Part shown: positions 33,027 through 43,473 of the stretch, in pieces
Numbering within the stretch: the stretch's first letter is position 1
Layout of the letters: each line of letters begins with the position of its first letter
NCBI RefSeq assembly: GCF_032271945.1
Contig: NZ_CP130319.1
Coordinates: forward strand, 4,235,001 to 4,299,000
DNA: 64,000 nucleotides
Source of the DNA: Paenibacillus sp. MBLB1832
GTDB taxonomy: Bacteria; Bacillota; Bacilli; Paenibacillales; NBRC-103111
Direction: 5' to 3'
Made by a program: the position numbers and the translations under genes
The notes under the pieces: generated by a model
The model's database searches: none
The model's input: the letters and a program-made list of their open reading frames with translations, nothing else
What the model was told of the DNA's origin: nothing

Positions 33027-34220
33027 ATGGAAATTTTACTTGCTTCACTTGCCCTCATCTTGGGCAATATCACATCGACCAACCCCGATGCGAGCTTCGA
33101 ACAACTCGTGCAGGCTTCACTTGATGCGAAGAATGCGGTAGCCATCGTTCAGCCCGCAACACCAGCACCTTCTCAAGATCAAACTGATCCACTCGCTCCT
33201 GTTAACAAAATCGATCCACAGAAAGATGCTCCTGTTGTAAAAGGCATTTACTCCACTGCGCATAGCGCGGGCGGTTCACGCCTCAATACGCTGGTTAAGT
33301 TCCTGGACGATACGGATTTGAATGCCATGGTCATCGATGTGAAGGATGATTGGGGATACATTACTTGGGAAACAGGCAATACTGAACTCGATGCAATGGG
33401 AACCACTCAGAAAATAATCGGCAACATGCCTGGCCTGATGACAACACTTCATGAACACAATATTTATCCTATTGCTCGGATTGTTGTTTTTAAGGACACC
33501 GTTCTTGCGAAAAAGAAACCTGAACTATCCTATATTAACCCTGACGGTACAGTGTGGGGAAATGGGAAAAACCCGCCGGACAGCTTCGTTAATCCGTATA
33601 GCAAGGAAGTATGGGATTACAATATCGCTGTAGCCAAAGAGGCGGTCAAAGCTGGATTTAAAGAAATCCAATTCGATTATGTTCGTTTCCCCGAAGGGTT
33701 CGAAAAGAGAGCCGACGTGCTCAAATATACGAAAGATGAGCGTTCAAGAATCGATGCGGTTTCGTCTTTTGTTAAATACGCGAGAGAACAGCTCTCACCA
33801 CTAGGCGTACGCGTTTCCGTTGATATTTTCGGCTATGCGGCTTCTGTACCCGCAGCTGAGGGTATCGGCCAGGACTTCGAGAAAATTTCACAGAATGTCG
33901 ATGTCATTGCTCCTATGATTTACCCAAGCCATTACAGCACGGGCTGGTTCGGCTCGAAAGTACCAGATGCAGCACCGTATGCCACCATTAATGGCGCTTC
34001 CAAAGATACGAATAAGAAGCTGGAAGCGATCGATCAGAAGGGCTGGAAGCCTGTTGTTCGCCCTTGGATTCAAGATTTCACCGCTTCATGGGTTCCTGGG
34101 TACATTAAGTATGGGAAGCATGAGCTGGATGAACAAATTCGAGCACTGAAAGAAAACGGTATAAATGAATACCTGCTGTGGAATGCCAACAATAACTACA
34201 CGGCGGGGGTAGACTACTAA
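33027..34220 (+). CDS. Putative glycoside hydrolase, DUF4015 family
   Basis: 397-residue protein with a hydrophobic N-terminus (MEILLASLALILGN), probably an export signal or anchor, and a spacer. A TIM-barrel-like DUF4015 domain starts at VVKGIYSTAHSAGG. Characteristic stretches are NAMVIDVKDDWGYITWE, DSFVNPYSKEVWDYN, IQFDYVRFPEG and VDVIAPMIYPSHY, with Asp/Glu residues in the usual strand ends. Substrate unknown, and cell-wall or polysaccharide processing is an inference. GTG 33012 is an alternative start. ATG 33027 is 14 bp from GGAG, so the start is uncertain. Confidence 0.8.
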   Translation: MEILLASLALILGNITSTNPDASFEQLVQASLDAKNAVAIVQPATPAPSQDQTDPLAPVNKIDPQKDAPVVKGIYSTAHSAGGSRLNTLVKFLDDTDLNAMVIDVKDDWGYITWETGNTELDAMGTTQKIIGNMPGLMTTLHEHNIYPIARIVVFKDTVLAKKKPELSYINPDGTVWGNGKNPPDSFVNPYSKEVWDYNIAVAKEAVKAGFKEIQFDYVRFPEGFEKRADVLKYTKDERSRIDAVSSFVKYAREQLSPLGVRVSVDIFGYAASVPAAEGIGQDFEKISQNVDVIAPMIYPSHYSTGWFGSKVPDAAPYATINGASKDTNKKLEAIDQKGWKPVVRPWIQDFTASWVPGYIKYGKHELDEQIRALKENGINEYLLWNANNNYTAGVDY

Positions 34221-34229
34221 CGCCACTTG

Positions 34230-34263
34230 ACCCTGGGAGCCTTGGCTCTCAGGGTATTTTTCA
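34230..34263 (+). terminator. Terminator of the DUF4015 gene
   Basis: ACCCTGGGAGC pairs with GCTCTCAGGGT, followed by ATTTTT. Confidence 0.88.
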
Positions 34264-34288
34264 AATTACATATGAAAGTTGTGATCCT

Positions 34289-35245
34289 ATGCTCAAAATC
34301 GTTGCCATGACTGGCATGAATTTATCCTCGATGCAAGCTCAAATGCCACAAGACCTGCAAGAACGATCTGAATTTCATTGGTTCACGTCTTCCAAAGAGG
34401 CTGGCGCGCATCTACACGATGCAGATGTTATCCTTTCAGCTGGCCGATTACACCCTGATATTTTGAAAGTCGCAACGAAGTTGCAATGGGTGCAAACAAT
34501 ATCTGCGGGTATCGACAAGCTTCCGCTTGATGAACTCCAACAACGAGGAATTGTCGTGACGAACGCACGCGGCGTACATACGATTCAAATGAGTGAATTC
34601 GCCCTATCCCTCATGCTGCAATGGGTAAGAAAAACGAATGTCCTCTACGCGAACCAGCAACAGCAGGTATGGGATAATCAGGTTCAGTTCGGTGAGCTGC
34701 ACGGCAAAACAGTAGGGATTATCGGCGCTGGCGCCATTGGCGAGGCCGTGGCCCGAAAAGCGAAAGCATTTGACATGTCAGTCATTGGGCTCAATCGAAC
34801 TGGGACCCCACAACCTGCTTTCGATATGTCGGTTCACGGTGAAGACGGACTTGCTTACCTGCTAACCAACAGTGATTTCATTGTGGTTCTGCTCCCAAGC
34901 ACGAGTAAGACGAAAGGCTTTCTGCAACAAGAGCATATTGAGCTTATGAAGCCTACTGCTTTCTTCATTAACTTGGCGCGCGGTGATGTCCTAGACGAAC
35001 AAGCACTTATTGCCGCGCTCCAAGAAGGTAAGATTGCGGGCGCAGCGCTTGATGTGTTTGAACAAGAACCGCTCCCTGCTTCGTCTCCACTTTGGCACAT
35101 GAGCAATGTTATCCTTACACCGCACATCGCAGGATCTTCTGAGCATTATACGGACCGTGTCTCCAAGATCTTCTATCATAACCTGAGAGCGATGCTTGAC
35201 GGCGGAGAAATGATGAATGTCGTGAACCTAGAGGAAGGCTACTAG
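34289..35245 (+). CDS. NAD(P)-dependent D-2-hydroxyacid dehydrogenase
   Basis: Interconverts a 2-keto acid and a D-2-hydroxy acid. The Rossmann motif is VGIIGAGAIGEAVARKAKAF (about 147-166). The catalytic Arg lies in FINLARGDVLDEQAL, the Glu in ALDVFEQEPLP and the His in LTPHIAGSS, all in the expected order. Similarity to GhrA-type glyoxylate/hydroxypyruvate reductases is greatest, but the true substrate is open. The ribosome site is weak (AAAGTTGTGAT). Confidence 0.88.
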   Translation: MLKIVAMTGMNLSSMQAQMPQDLQERSEFHWFTSSKEAGAHLHDADVILSAGRLHPDILKVATKLQWVQTISAGIDKLPLDELQQRGIVVTNARGVHTIQMSEFALSLMLQWVRKTNVLYANQQQQVWDNQVQFGELHGKTVGIIGAGAIGEAVARKAKAFDMSVIGLNRTGTPQPAFDMSVHGEDGLAYLLTNSDFIVVLLPSTSKTKGFLQQEHIELMKPTAFFINLARGDVLDEQALIAALQEGKIAGAALDVFEQEPLPASSPLWHMSNVILTPHIAGSSEHYTDRVSKIFYHNLRAMLDGGEMMNVVNLEEGY

Positions 35246-35261
35246 TCCTTACACAAAAATG

Positions 35262-35313
35262 AAAAAAGCAACTTATCACTGTACACTGGTATCAGGATAA
35301 GTTGCTTTTTATT
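35262..35313. terminator. Bidirectional terminator between the dehydrogenase and serS
   Basis: AAAAAGCAACTTATC pairs with GATAAGTTGCTTTTT. A- and T-runs flank it on both sides. Confidence 0.9.
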
Positions 35314-36595
35314 ATGGCGCTGGAATAGCTTCCAGTCCTCTCATATAAGGTCTAAGCGCATGGGGAATGTAGATCGATCCATTCGCTTGTTGGTGATTCT
35401 CCAGCAGCGGGATTAAGATCCGCGGCGAAGCCACAGCTGTGTTATTCAGCGTGTAGCAGTAGCGCAGCTCGCCGTTCTTATCACGGTAACGCAAATTGCT
35501 GCGTCGCGCTTGGAAGTCGAGCAAACTCGACGACGAATGTGTCTCACCGTACGCTTGTCGGCTCGGCATCCAAGTCTCTATGTCGAATTGCTTGTAATTC
35601 TTGGCTCCCATATCGCCCGTACAGACAGCAACAACGCGATAAGGAAGCTCAAGCTGCGCAAGCAAATCTTCGGCATTTTGCGTAATGCTGTGCAACTGAC
35701 GTTCCGCTTCTTCCGTATCATTTTCACACAAAATGACTTGCTCCACTTTAGCAAACTGATGCACGCGATATAACCCCCTCACGTCTCGACCTGCCGAGCC
35801 CGCTTCTTTGCGGAAGCAATTGGATACCGCCGCCAATTGAATAGGCCCTTGTGATAAATCAACAACCTCGCCCGCATAATACGAGACTAACGGGCCTTCC
35901 GACGTACCGACTAGCCAAGCGTTGTCCTCCGACAGCTCATAGGTTTGATCTCTGCCAGCTGGAAAGAACGCGGCATTAAGCAGCGTCTCTTCGCGTACCA
36001 TCAACGGTACATCCATGACCGTGAAGCCCCGATCAGTCAGCAGATCGATTGCTAGCTGTTGAACGGCTCTATGCAAATAGAGCCCCATTCCTTTGAGATA
36101 ATAGTTGCGGCTGCCTGCTACTTTCACGCCTCGCGCAAAGTCAATTATCCCTAACCCTTCACCTAGTTGAACGTGATCAAGCGGCTCGAAGGTGAAAGTT
36201 GGCTTCTCGCCAACCCTCCTCAGTTCAACATTGTCCAGATCGCTCTCGCCGAATGGCGTATCTGGCGAAACAAGATTTGGCACTTTCAGCATCAGTGCGT
36301 CATAGCGTTGCATGTATGTTGTTAACTCTGCTTCCAGCTTCACGAGGATTTGATTGGTTCCTCGAACTTGTTCCTTCAGTTGCTCCGCTTCTGCCCTTCG
36401 CTTCTGAGTCAAGAGGGCACCGATCTGATCTGACGCACGATTTCGTTCCGTTCGCAACTTATCGACGCGCCCAAGCAACTCTTTCTTCTTGTCATCGATG
36501 AGGAGTAATTCCTCGACATGACAAGCCATTCCTTTTTGTTTGGCAGCTGCCTTTACTTGCTCTTGATGATTCCGAATCCATTTGATATCCAGCAT
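35312..36595 (-). CDS. serS: Seryl-tRNA synthetase
   Basis: Class II synthetase charging tRNA-Ser. The N-terminal coiled-coil arm (about 30-105) is followed by the catalytic core with motif 2 FRKEAGSAGRDVRGLYRVHQF. Motif 3 reads YTLNNTAVASPRILIPLLENH where the common bacterial form has HTLNGSGLAVGR, so this enzyme is divergent and may be a second SerRS. The 427 residues are full length. It is controlled by a T-box leader, meaning uncharged tRNA-Ser should switch it on. Confidence 0.92.
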   Translation of the reverse strand: MLDIKWIRNHQEQVKAAAKQKGMACHVEELLLIDDKKKELLGRVDKLRTERNRASDQIGALLTQKRRAEAEQLKEQVRGTNQILVKLEAELTTYMQRYDALMLKVPNLVSPDTPFGESDLDNVELRRVGEKPTFTFEPLDHVQLGEGLGIIDFARGVKVAGSRNYYLKGMGLYLHRAVQQLAIDLLTDRGFTVMDVPLMVREETLLNAAFFPAGRDQTYELSEDNAWLVGTSEGPLVSYYAGEVVDLSQGPIQLAAVSNCFRKEAGSAGRDVRGLYRVHQFAKVEQVILCENDTEEAERQLHSITQNAEDLLAQLELPYRVVAVCTGDMGAKNYKQFDIETWMPSRQAYGETHSSSSLLDFQARRSNLRYRDKNGELRYCYTLNNTAVASPRILIPLLENHQQANGSIYIPHALRPYMRGLEAIPAP

Positions 36596-36623
36596 TTCCC
36601 GTCACCGCTTCCTCTTCGTATGT

Positions 36624-36837
36624 GTGAAAAAGACAAAGAACGCCCTCAGTCCGATTGGGACGAGGAGCGTTCTGCTCGCGGTGCCACCCAACTTGATGAT
36701 GACATAAGCTGTCATGCATCCGCTTGGTTCCGCGATAACGGGCGGTGCCGGTTTATTTAGAGAAAGTGTGCTTTCACTTTCCGATCATGAACGTCTCCGA
36801 GTTGGAAGCTCTTCATTGACATGATGTTGCTATATGA
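36624..36837 (-). ncRNA. T-box riboswitch of serS
   Basis: Leader between promoter and gene. The T-box sequence GGGTGGCACCGCG (36677-36689) is nearly canonical. It is followed by a terminator whose arms are AGAACGC and GCGTTCT. Upstream hairpins are visible (AAAGTG/CACTTT and ATGACA/TGTCAT), as is the CCGTTATCG stem III-like element. Stem I appears compact, and I cannot fix the specifier codon, so tRNA-Ser identity rests on the downstream gene. Confidence 0.88.
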
Positions 36838-36843
36838 ATCGAA

Positions 36844-36872
36844 ATTATAAATCATTCCAAACGAAAGATCAA
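36844..36872 (-). promoter_or_regulatory. Sigma-A promoter of the T-box-serS unit
   Basis: TTGATC, 17 bp, TATAAT on the minus strand. Confidence 0.7.
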
Positions 36873-36894
36873 GTAGAAGCTGGAACCTGTATAC

Positions 36895-38967
<2,073 letters not shown>

Positions 38968-38990
<23 letters not shown>

Positions 38991-39600
38991 GCAAACTTCC
39001 TCCACAACTTTGTTCATAGCAATATTGAAGTAATAATTGCATTTCGGCTCTCTGGATGTCACGCAACCAACCATCAATGGTCGGATGCTGGACTAAGGAT
39101 ACTTGAATTTCTATGACATCAACAAATACGCATGGATTCCAAACGGGTGATGTGACGAGGACTTCAAGCTTATGACGAAGCGCTTCATTCTCCAATTCCA
39201 TGAAATCTTTCGTAGATAAATGATCTCTCACATATTGAATAAGGTTAGAAAAAATAGGATGATGACCAACATCGTTAAACCAATATTTCGCATTACTATA
39301 ATCGCCTTCCATACGGTGCATCAACGCATGCCAATAGCTGCCTGTTGCATTCGTAATCTCCTGCGCGATTTCATGAGCCTTATCTAAGCTTTCATTTAGA
39401 AGAAAAAGCCCCGCTTTGATCGCTTGCCCATAAGGAAGTTGCTCTGGAACTCCTTGTGTAATGATCGAGGGTGAAAGTGCTTCAATACGTGTATCCATCG
39501 CCATATCCCACTCTTCAATTGGGTATAGGGCAGGCAGATGCGCTAGAAGTGGTTTCGCAATCGTCTCAATCCAATTATTCCCATCCTTGATGCTACGCAT
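38968..39600 (-). CDS. Conserved protein of unknown function, 210 residues, coupled to the terpene synthase
   Basis: No signal peptide or membrane helix. The central motif HALMHRMEGDYSNAKYWFND continues VGHHPIF. I recall this HR.EGD..NAKYWF..VG.HP pattern from uncharacterised bacterial and fungal proteins, without a known activity. The conserved His and Asp residues could form a metal or phosphate site, but that is speculation. AAGGGAG is upstream. It overlaps the YtpB-like gene by 23 bp and follows the 104-residue gene by 33 bp. Confidence 0.75.
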
Positions 39601-39633
39601 GCAGGTATTCTCCCTTCCTTATCAACCATTCCA

Positions 39634-39948
39634 TTAGTGGTGGGTTTTGGATTCTAAATCTTGATTCGTTCGGAACCAGAGATGAAGATCATTTATGATT
39701 GAAGCCAAATCAGCAATATCGGAATTTAGCGTACAGGCTGTAAGAAAATCGTCTTCCACGTCGAGTTTATTTTGTTTTTCAATGATTTGCTTTTCCAATT
39801 TGAGAATGCGATCCGGGATAACGCCCCGAATTTGCTCCCATTGAAAGAGAACTTCCATGCGAATCGTTGACGAGTACTGATCCCATTCCAATTCAAGAAC
39901 GGGTATCTCAATGCCAAGCCGCTCATCATATTGAAAATAATTGCTCAT
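39634..39948 (-). CDS. Helical protein of unknown function, 104 residues
   Basis: First gene of the YtpB cluster. ATG 39948 follows AAGGAGG. Sequence features are a short beta-like start (YFQYDERLGIEIPVLELEWDQY) and a Lys/Glu/Ile heptad-like stretch (about 45-70), then a second helix ending HLWFRTNQD. It is probably cytoplasmic. I do not recognise the family. Confidence 0.65.
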   Translation of the reverse strand: MSNYFQYDERLGIEIPVLELEWDQYSSTIRMEVLFQWEQIRGVIPDRILKLEKQIIEKQNKLDVEDDFLTACTLNSDIADLASIINDLHLWFRTNQDLESKTHH

Positions 39949-40069
39949 GCTATGTACCTCCTTGCAGGCAAAACCATGTTCCTTGTTCAAGAAACATTCT
40001 ACCTTTTAATGTATCACTTCAAACCGTGGGTTTCCAGTTAAAATTGTATGTCATCCTCATTTCAATTTC

Positions 40070-40078
40070 TGATATACT
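40070..40078 (+). promoter_or_regulatory. Extended -10 promoter of the MatE-like transporter
   Basis: TGATATACT fits TGnTATAAT with one mismatch, 40 bp before the start. Confidence 0.4.
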
Positions 40079-40117
40079 TAGGAATTGATTGGTATAAAAC
40101 GAAGGAGTGCGATTTGG

Positions 40118-41440
40118 ATGAATGCGAACACAATCACATGGAAACAGCTCATCTCCTTTTTCCTCCCCCTCGGACTATCGGCAACACTTGTAACCCTCTC
40201 ACACGTTATCATCAATAGCACATTGGCCAGGGCGGATCAGCCCGAACTCGTCATTGCCAGCTATGCAATCCCCCTCAGTCTTCTAGGACTCACAGAGAAA
40301 CCCGTTGTACTGTTAAGACAGGCCTGTTCAGCACTTGTAAGAGATCGTGTCTCGTTTCGCGCGATGGGCGTTGTCAGTTCTTATGTGTTTGCTTGTATCA
40401 TACTACTTGGCCTCTTGCTTTGTTACACTCCGCTTGGCAAATGGGTGTTTGTTTATTTTTTTGGCGTCGAGGCTGACCTGCTGGCATCTACGCTAAGTGT
40501 GTACCGAATTCTTATGTACGTAAGCATTTTCTCAGGACTGCGCTGCTTATTTCACGGAATCATTATTTTCAACATGCGGACCAAATGGCTAACCATCGGT
40601 ATGGGTGTGCGCATTGTCGCCATGTACCTGCTCTCCCTGTATTTCATCACGACAGACAACGTCTCTGACGGGCGTGTGGGTGCCATCATTTTCCTTGTCG
40701 GGATGATTATCGAAGCCGCTGTTGCCATTTGGGAAGGTACGAGCTTGATCCGACGTGTCATTCCAGAGAAGGCGCCGAATCATCCCATCGAGACGAAGGG
40801 GCAAATCTTCAGCTTTTACAAACCCTTATTATATTCATCTGTCATCGCCGTGATCATCGGACCGTCCATTAATGCGATGTTAGGCAAAACGACACATACC
40901 CATCTAGCCATCTCATCCTTTGCGATTGCTGGTTCGTTAACACAATTGGTCATGAGTTTCTTCTCCTACATTCATCAAATCGTACTCAATTTTTATCGAA
41001 AAGATGCTGGGCAAGTGCGAAGATTCATCCTTGTATTAAGTTTTATACCAGGAACACTGATCGCGATACTCGCTTATACACCGCTAGGTCCGTGGTTTAT
41101 GACACATGTCATGGGTGTGAATGCTGATTTGAAGCAAGCGAGCCTAGAGGCCTTGCGCATTTTCATGATCATGACGATCGTATTCCCATGGCTCGATTAT
41201 ATGAATGGCATTATTATGCTTCGCGGTCAAACCAAGATCATGGTTTTCTCGCAATCTGCGAATGCTACTACTACCGTACTGTCCTTAATCGTTGCCATTG
41301 CAACGGTTCCTGGCTGGAACGGCATGATTGGCGCTTTCGCGCAGTCGGTGGGCATGCTCGCCGAATTACTCGTTGTGACTTATGTACTAAAGCGAACGAA
41401 TGACGTTCAACAGCCTAGACAAACGCAAGTAAATACATAA
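40118..41440 (+). CDS. MATE-like multidrug/polyisoprenoid exporter family membrane protein
   Basis: About twelve membrane helices in two related halves, both containing YTPLG.W(F/V)....GV.ADL. Its fold class resembles the MATE/MOP flippase superfamily, and the exported substrate is unknown. ATG 40118 has AAGGAG 10 bp upstream. It is divergent from the YtpB cluster across 169 bp, which raises the possibility of terpenoid export, but nothing in the sequence proves a link. The downstream MFS gene begins 20 bp after its stop. Confidence 0.75.
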   Translation: MNANTITWKQLISFFLPLGLSATLVTLSHVIINSTLARADQPELVIASYAIPLSLLGLTEKPVVLLRQACSALVRDRVSFRAMGVVSSYVFACIILLGLLLCYTPLGKWVFVYFFGVEADLLASTLSVYRILMYVSIFSGLRCLFHGIIIFNMRTKWLTIGMGVRIVAMYLLSLYFITTDNVSDGRVGAIIFLVGMIIEAAVAIWEGTSLIRRVIPEKAPNHPIETKGQIFSFYKPLLYSSVIAVIIGPSINAMLGKTTHTHLAISSFAIAGSLTQLVMSFFSYIHQIVLNFYRKDAGQVRRFILVLSFIPGTLIAILAYTPLGPWFMTHVMGVNADLKQASLEALRIFMIMTIVFPWLDYMNGIIMLRGQTKIMVFSQSANATTTVLSLIVAIATVPGWNGMIGAFAQSVGMLAELLVVTYVLKRTNDVQQPRQTQVNT

Positions 41441-41460
41441 TGAAATCGTGAGGATTCACC

Positions 41461-42639
41461 ATGTCCAAATCTAAATCCATCGAACGCAACGATGTGTTGC
41501 TCAAAATGTTTACCTTTTCGTTCTTCACGACCATGGGGATCGTGGTCACCTTTTTCCCGCTTTATTTCGACTATAAAGGATATTCCAAAATTCAAATCGG
41601 CATGCTCTACGCCATCGGTCCGCTGATTGGGATCGCGACGAACCTGCTTTGGGGATTTCTCAGCGACCGCTATCAAACCGTTAAGAAGATTATGATTATT
41701 CTCGTGCTGGGACAACTAGTGACGGCCGTTCTAGTCACCACAGCGGGGTGGTTCTCCCTCCTCTATGTGTCGCTAGCCGCGTTTTTCTTCTTTCAACAGC
41801 CTGTGAACTCTCTGAATGACAGTCAGGTTATGTTGCATATCCGCAGCAGCGGAAAAAGCTACGCTTCCTTCCGCGCCTATGGCTCGATTGGTTTTGCCAT
41901 AGCTGCCGGCGGCTTCGGTCTGCTGCTTCGTGCGTATGGGACGGGACTCACGCCAGTCCTGCTCTTTTTAACGATCAGCTGCACGCTCATCATTCTCTTC
42001 CTGCTGAAGGACACGCGCCAAGGCGGCAAAAAAATGGCATTCGGCGGTATGGTGAACATCATTCGCTCCAAAAAGTTTCTCTGGTTCCTGCTCCTCGTTG
42101 TCATTATGTCGGTTTCACACCGATTCAACGATGGATTTCTGGCACTGTATATGCGACAGCTTGGCGCATCGGATTCCCTTATCGGCTATGCGTGGATGAC
42201 ATCTGCGCTTAGCGAAATTCCTGTCTTTTTCTTCTTAAGCAAACACGGGCATCGGTTTAAAGAGCTTCCTCTGCTTGCATTCGCTGGTTTGATTTATGCG
42301 TTTCGATTCATCATGATGAGTTACATCGATGATCCGATTTGGGTCATCGGGATCCAACTCTTGCATAGCTTAACCTTCGGCGTTTTCTTATTCACGGCGA
42401 ATCGCTATTTAAGCCAAATCATTCCGGACGAATACCGCTCATCAGGTCAAGCGATCTTCGCAGTCGCTTGGTCCAGTGTGGCAGGATTAATTAGCGGGAT
42501 GCTAGGGGGCGTTATTTATAATTCAGCAGGCGGAAGCACGGTTTACCTCATAGCCGCATGCCTTTCCACCGTCTCAGCCATCGGATTCCTCTGTACATAT
42601 TTATTTCAGAATGAAGAAGCGCTTCCTGGTCGATCCTAA
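41461..42639 (+). CDS. MFS transporter, LacY/nucleoside-like subgroup
   Basis: 392-residue, 12-helix transporter. The conserved loop between helices 2 and 3 reads WGFLSDRYQTVKK. The SFRAYGSIGFAIAAGG segment and the helix 7-8 region HRFNDGFLALYMRQLGAS place it in the MFS_1-like group with sugar/nucleoside carriers. GTGAGGA precedes the ATG. It is probably transcribed with the MATE-like gene 20 bp upstream. Substrate unknown. Confidence 0.83.
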   Translation: MSKSKSIERNDVLLKMFTFSFFTTMGIVVTFFPLYFDYKGYSKIQIGMLYAIGPLIGIATNLLWGFLSDRYQTVKKIMIILVLGQLVTAVLVTTAGWFSLLYVSLAAFFFFQQPVNSLNDSQVMLHIRSSGKSYASFRAYGSIGFAIAAGGFGLLLRAYGTGLTPVLLFLTISCTLIILFLLKDTRQGGKKMAFGGMVNIIRSKKFLWFLLLVVIMSVSHRFNDGFLALYMRQLGASDSLIGYAWMTSALSEIPVFFFLSKHGHRFKELPLLAFAGLIYAFRFIMMSYIDDPIWVIGIQLLHSLTFGVFLFTANRYLSQIIPDEYRSSGQAIFAVAWSSVAGLISGMLGGVIYNSAGGSTVYLIAACLSTVSAIGFLCTYLFQNEEALPGRS

Positions 42640-42776
42640 TCCGTATGCGCGGCGGCAACGGCAGTTGATCTATCAACCCATCTGCCCTATAATAGGATAT
42701 AGTCTTAGTACCAAGTAACAAAAAAAAGACCGAACATATGTATAAAATGAGCAGCAAAGGCAGGTACACCCTTACC

Positions 42777-43424
42777 ATGATGTATGAAGATTTTAAAACG
42801 ATCGTTCTAGAACGACGCAGCGTTCGTAACTTTACCGAGCAAGAAGTCGCAACCGAAGATATCCGTGAAATTATTGACTGCGCGCGTTATGCACCCAGTG
42901 ATACGAACTCACAAACATGGAAGTTTATTGCCATTCGAAATAAAGAGAAAATCAAACATATTGAGCAATTAACTTGGGATCAGCTCCATCTTCGCGCCGC
43001 GGAGGCGGAGGAGAAAGGACTTTCCAGAGAAGCGCGTATGCTGGTCCGCTCCTTCGGCCCTTATGCGACCGCATTTTCCGATGCGCCAGTCCTCATCATT
43101 TGTCTAGCGACACCGTATGAATCGAAATTCCGTGATCGCATCTTCGATCCGATTCAGCTTGTCGACAACCATGTATGGGATGAAGAAGGCATCAAGAGCT
43201 CCTGTCTAGCTTCACAGAACCTGATGCTTGCCGCACATGCGAGAGGCTTAGCAACATGTCCAATGACAGGCCCCGTCCTGTTGGCCCAAGATCAGATCCG
43301 TGCTTATCTCGAGATTCCAGCCGAGTATCAAATCAACATGGTTATTTCCCTTGGCCATCCGAAGGAACGCCCTGGTAAAATGGCTCGCAAGGAAATCGAT
43401 GATATTCTTGAAATTATCGACTAA
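42777..43424 (+). CDS. Nitroreductase-family flavoprotein
   Basis: FMN-dependent NAD(P)H oxidoreductase. The N-terminal ERRSVRNFTEQEV is the FMN-phosphate-binding signature, CARYAPSDTNSQTWKF the second flavin contact, and SCLASQNLMLAAHARGLATCPMTG the C-terminal dimer/flavin region. Natural substrates of the family vary (quinones, nitro compounds). Two consecutive ATG codons (42777, 42780) make the exact start ambiguous, and the ribosome site is weak (AGGT). Confidence 0.87.
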   Translation: MMYEDFKTIVLERRSVRNFTEQEVATEDIREIIDCARYAPSDTNSQTWKFIAIRNKEKIKHIEQLTWDQLHLRAAEAEEKGLSREARMLVRSFGPYATAFSDAPVLIICLATPYESKFRDRIFDPIQLVDNHVWDEEGIKSSCLASQNLMLAAHARGLATCPMTGPVLLAQDQIRAYLEIPAEYQINMVISLGHPKERPGKMARKEIDDILEIID

Positions 43425-43425
43425 A

Positions 43426-43462
43426 AGAAAGAGCTGTCCGCACATGCGGGCAGCTCTTTTTT
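43426..43462. terminator. Bidirectional terminator between nitroreductase and MMPL genes
   Basis: AAAGAGCTGTCCGC pairs with GCGGGCAGCTCTTT, followed by TTTTTC. Confidence 0.9.
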
Positions 43463-43473
43463 CTAAGCAAAAT

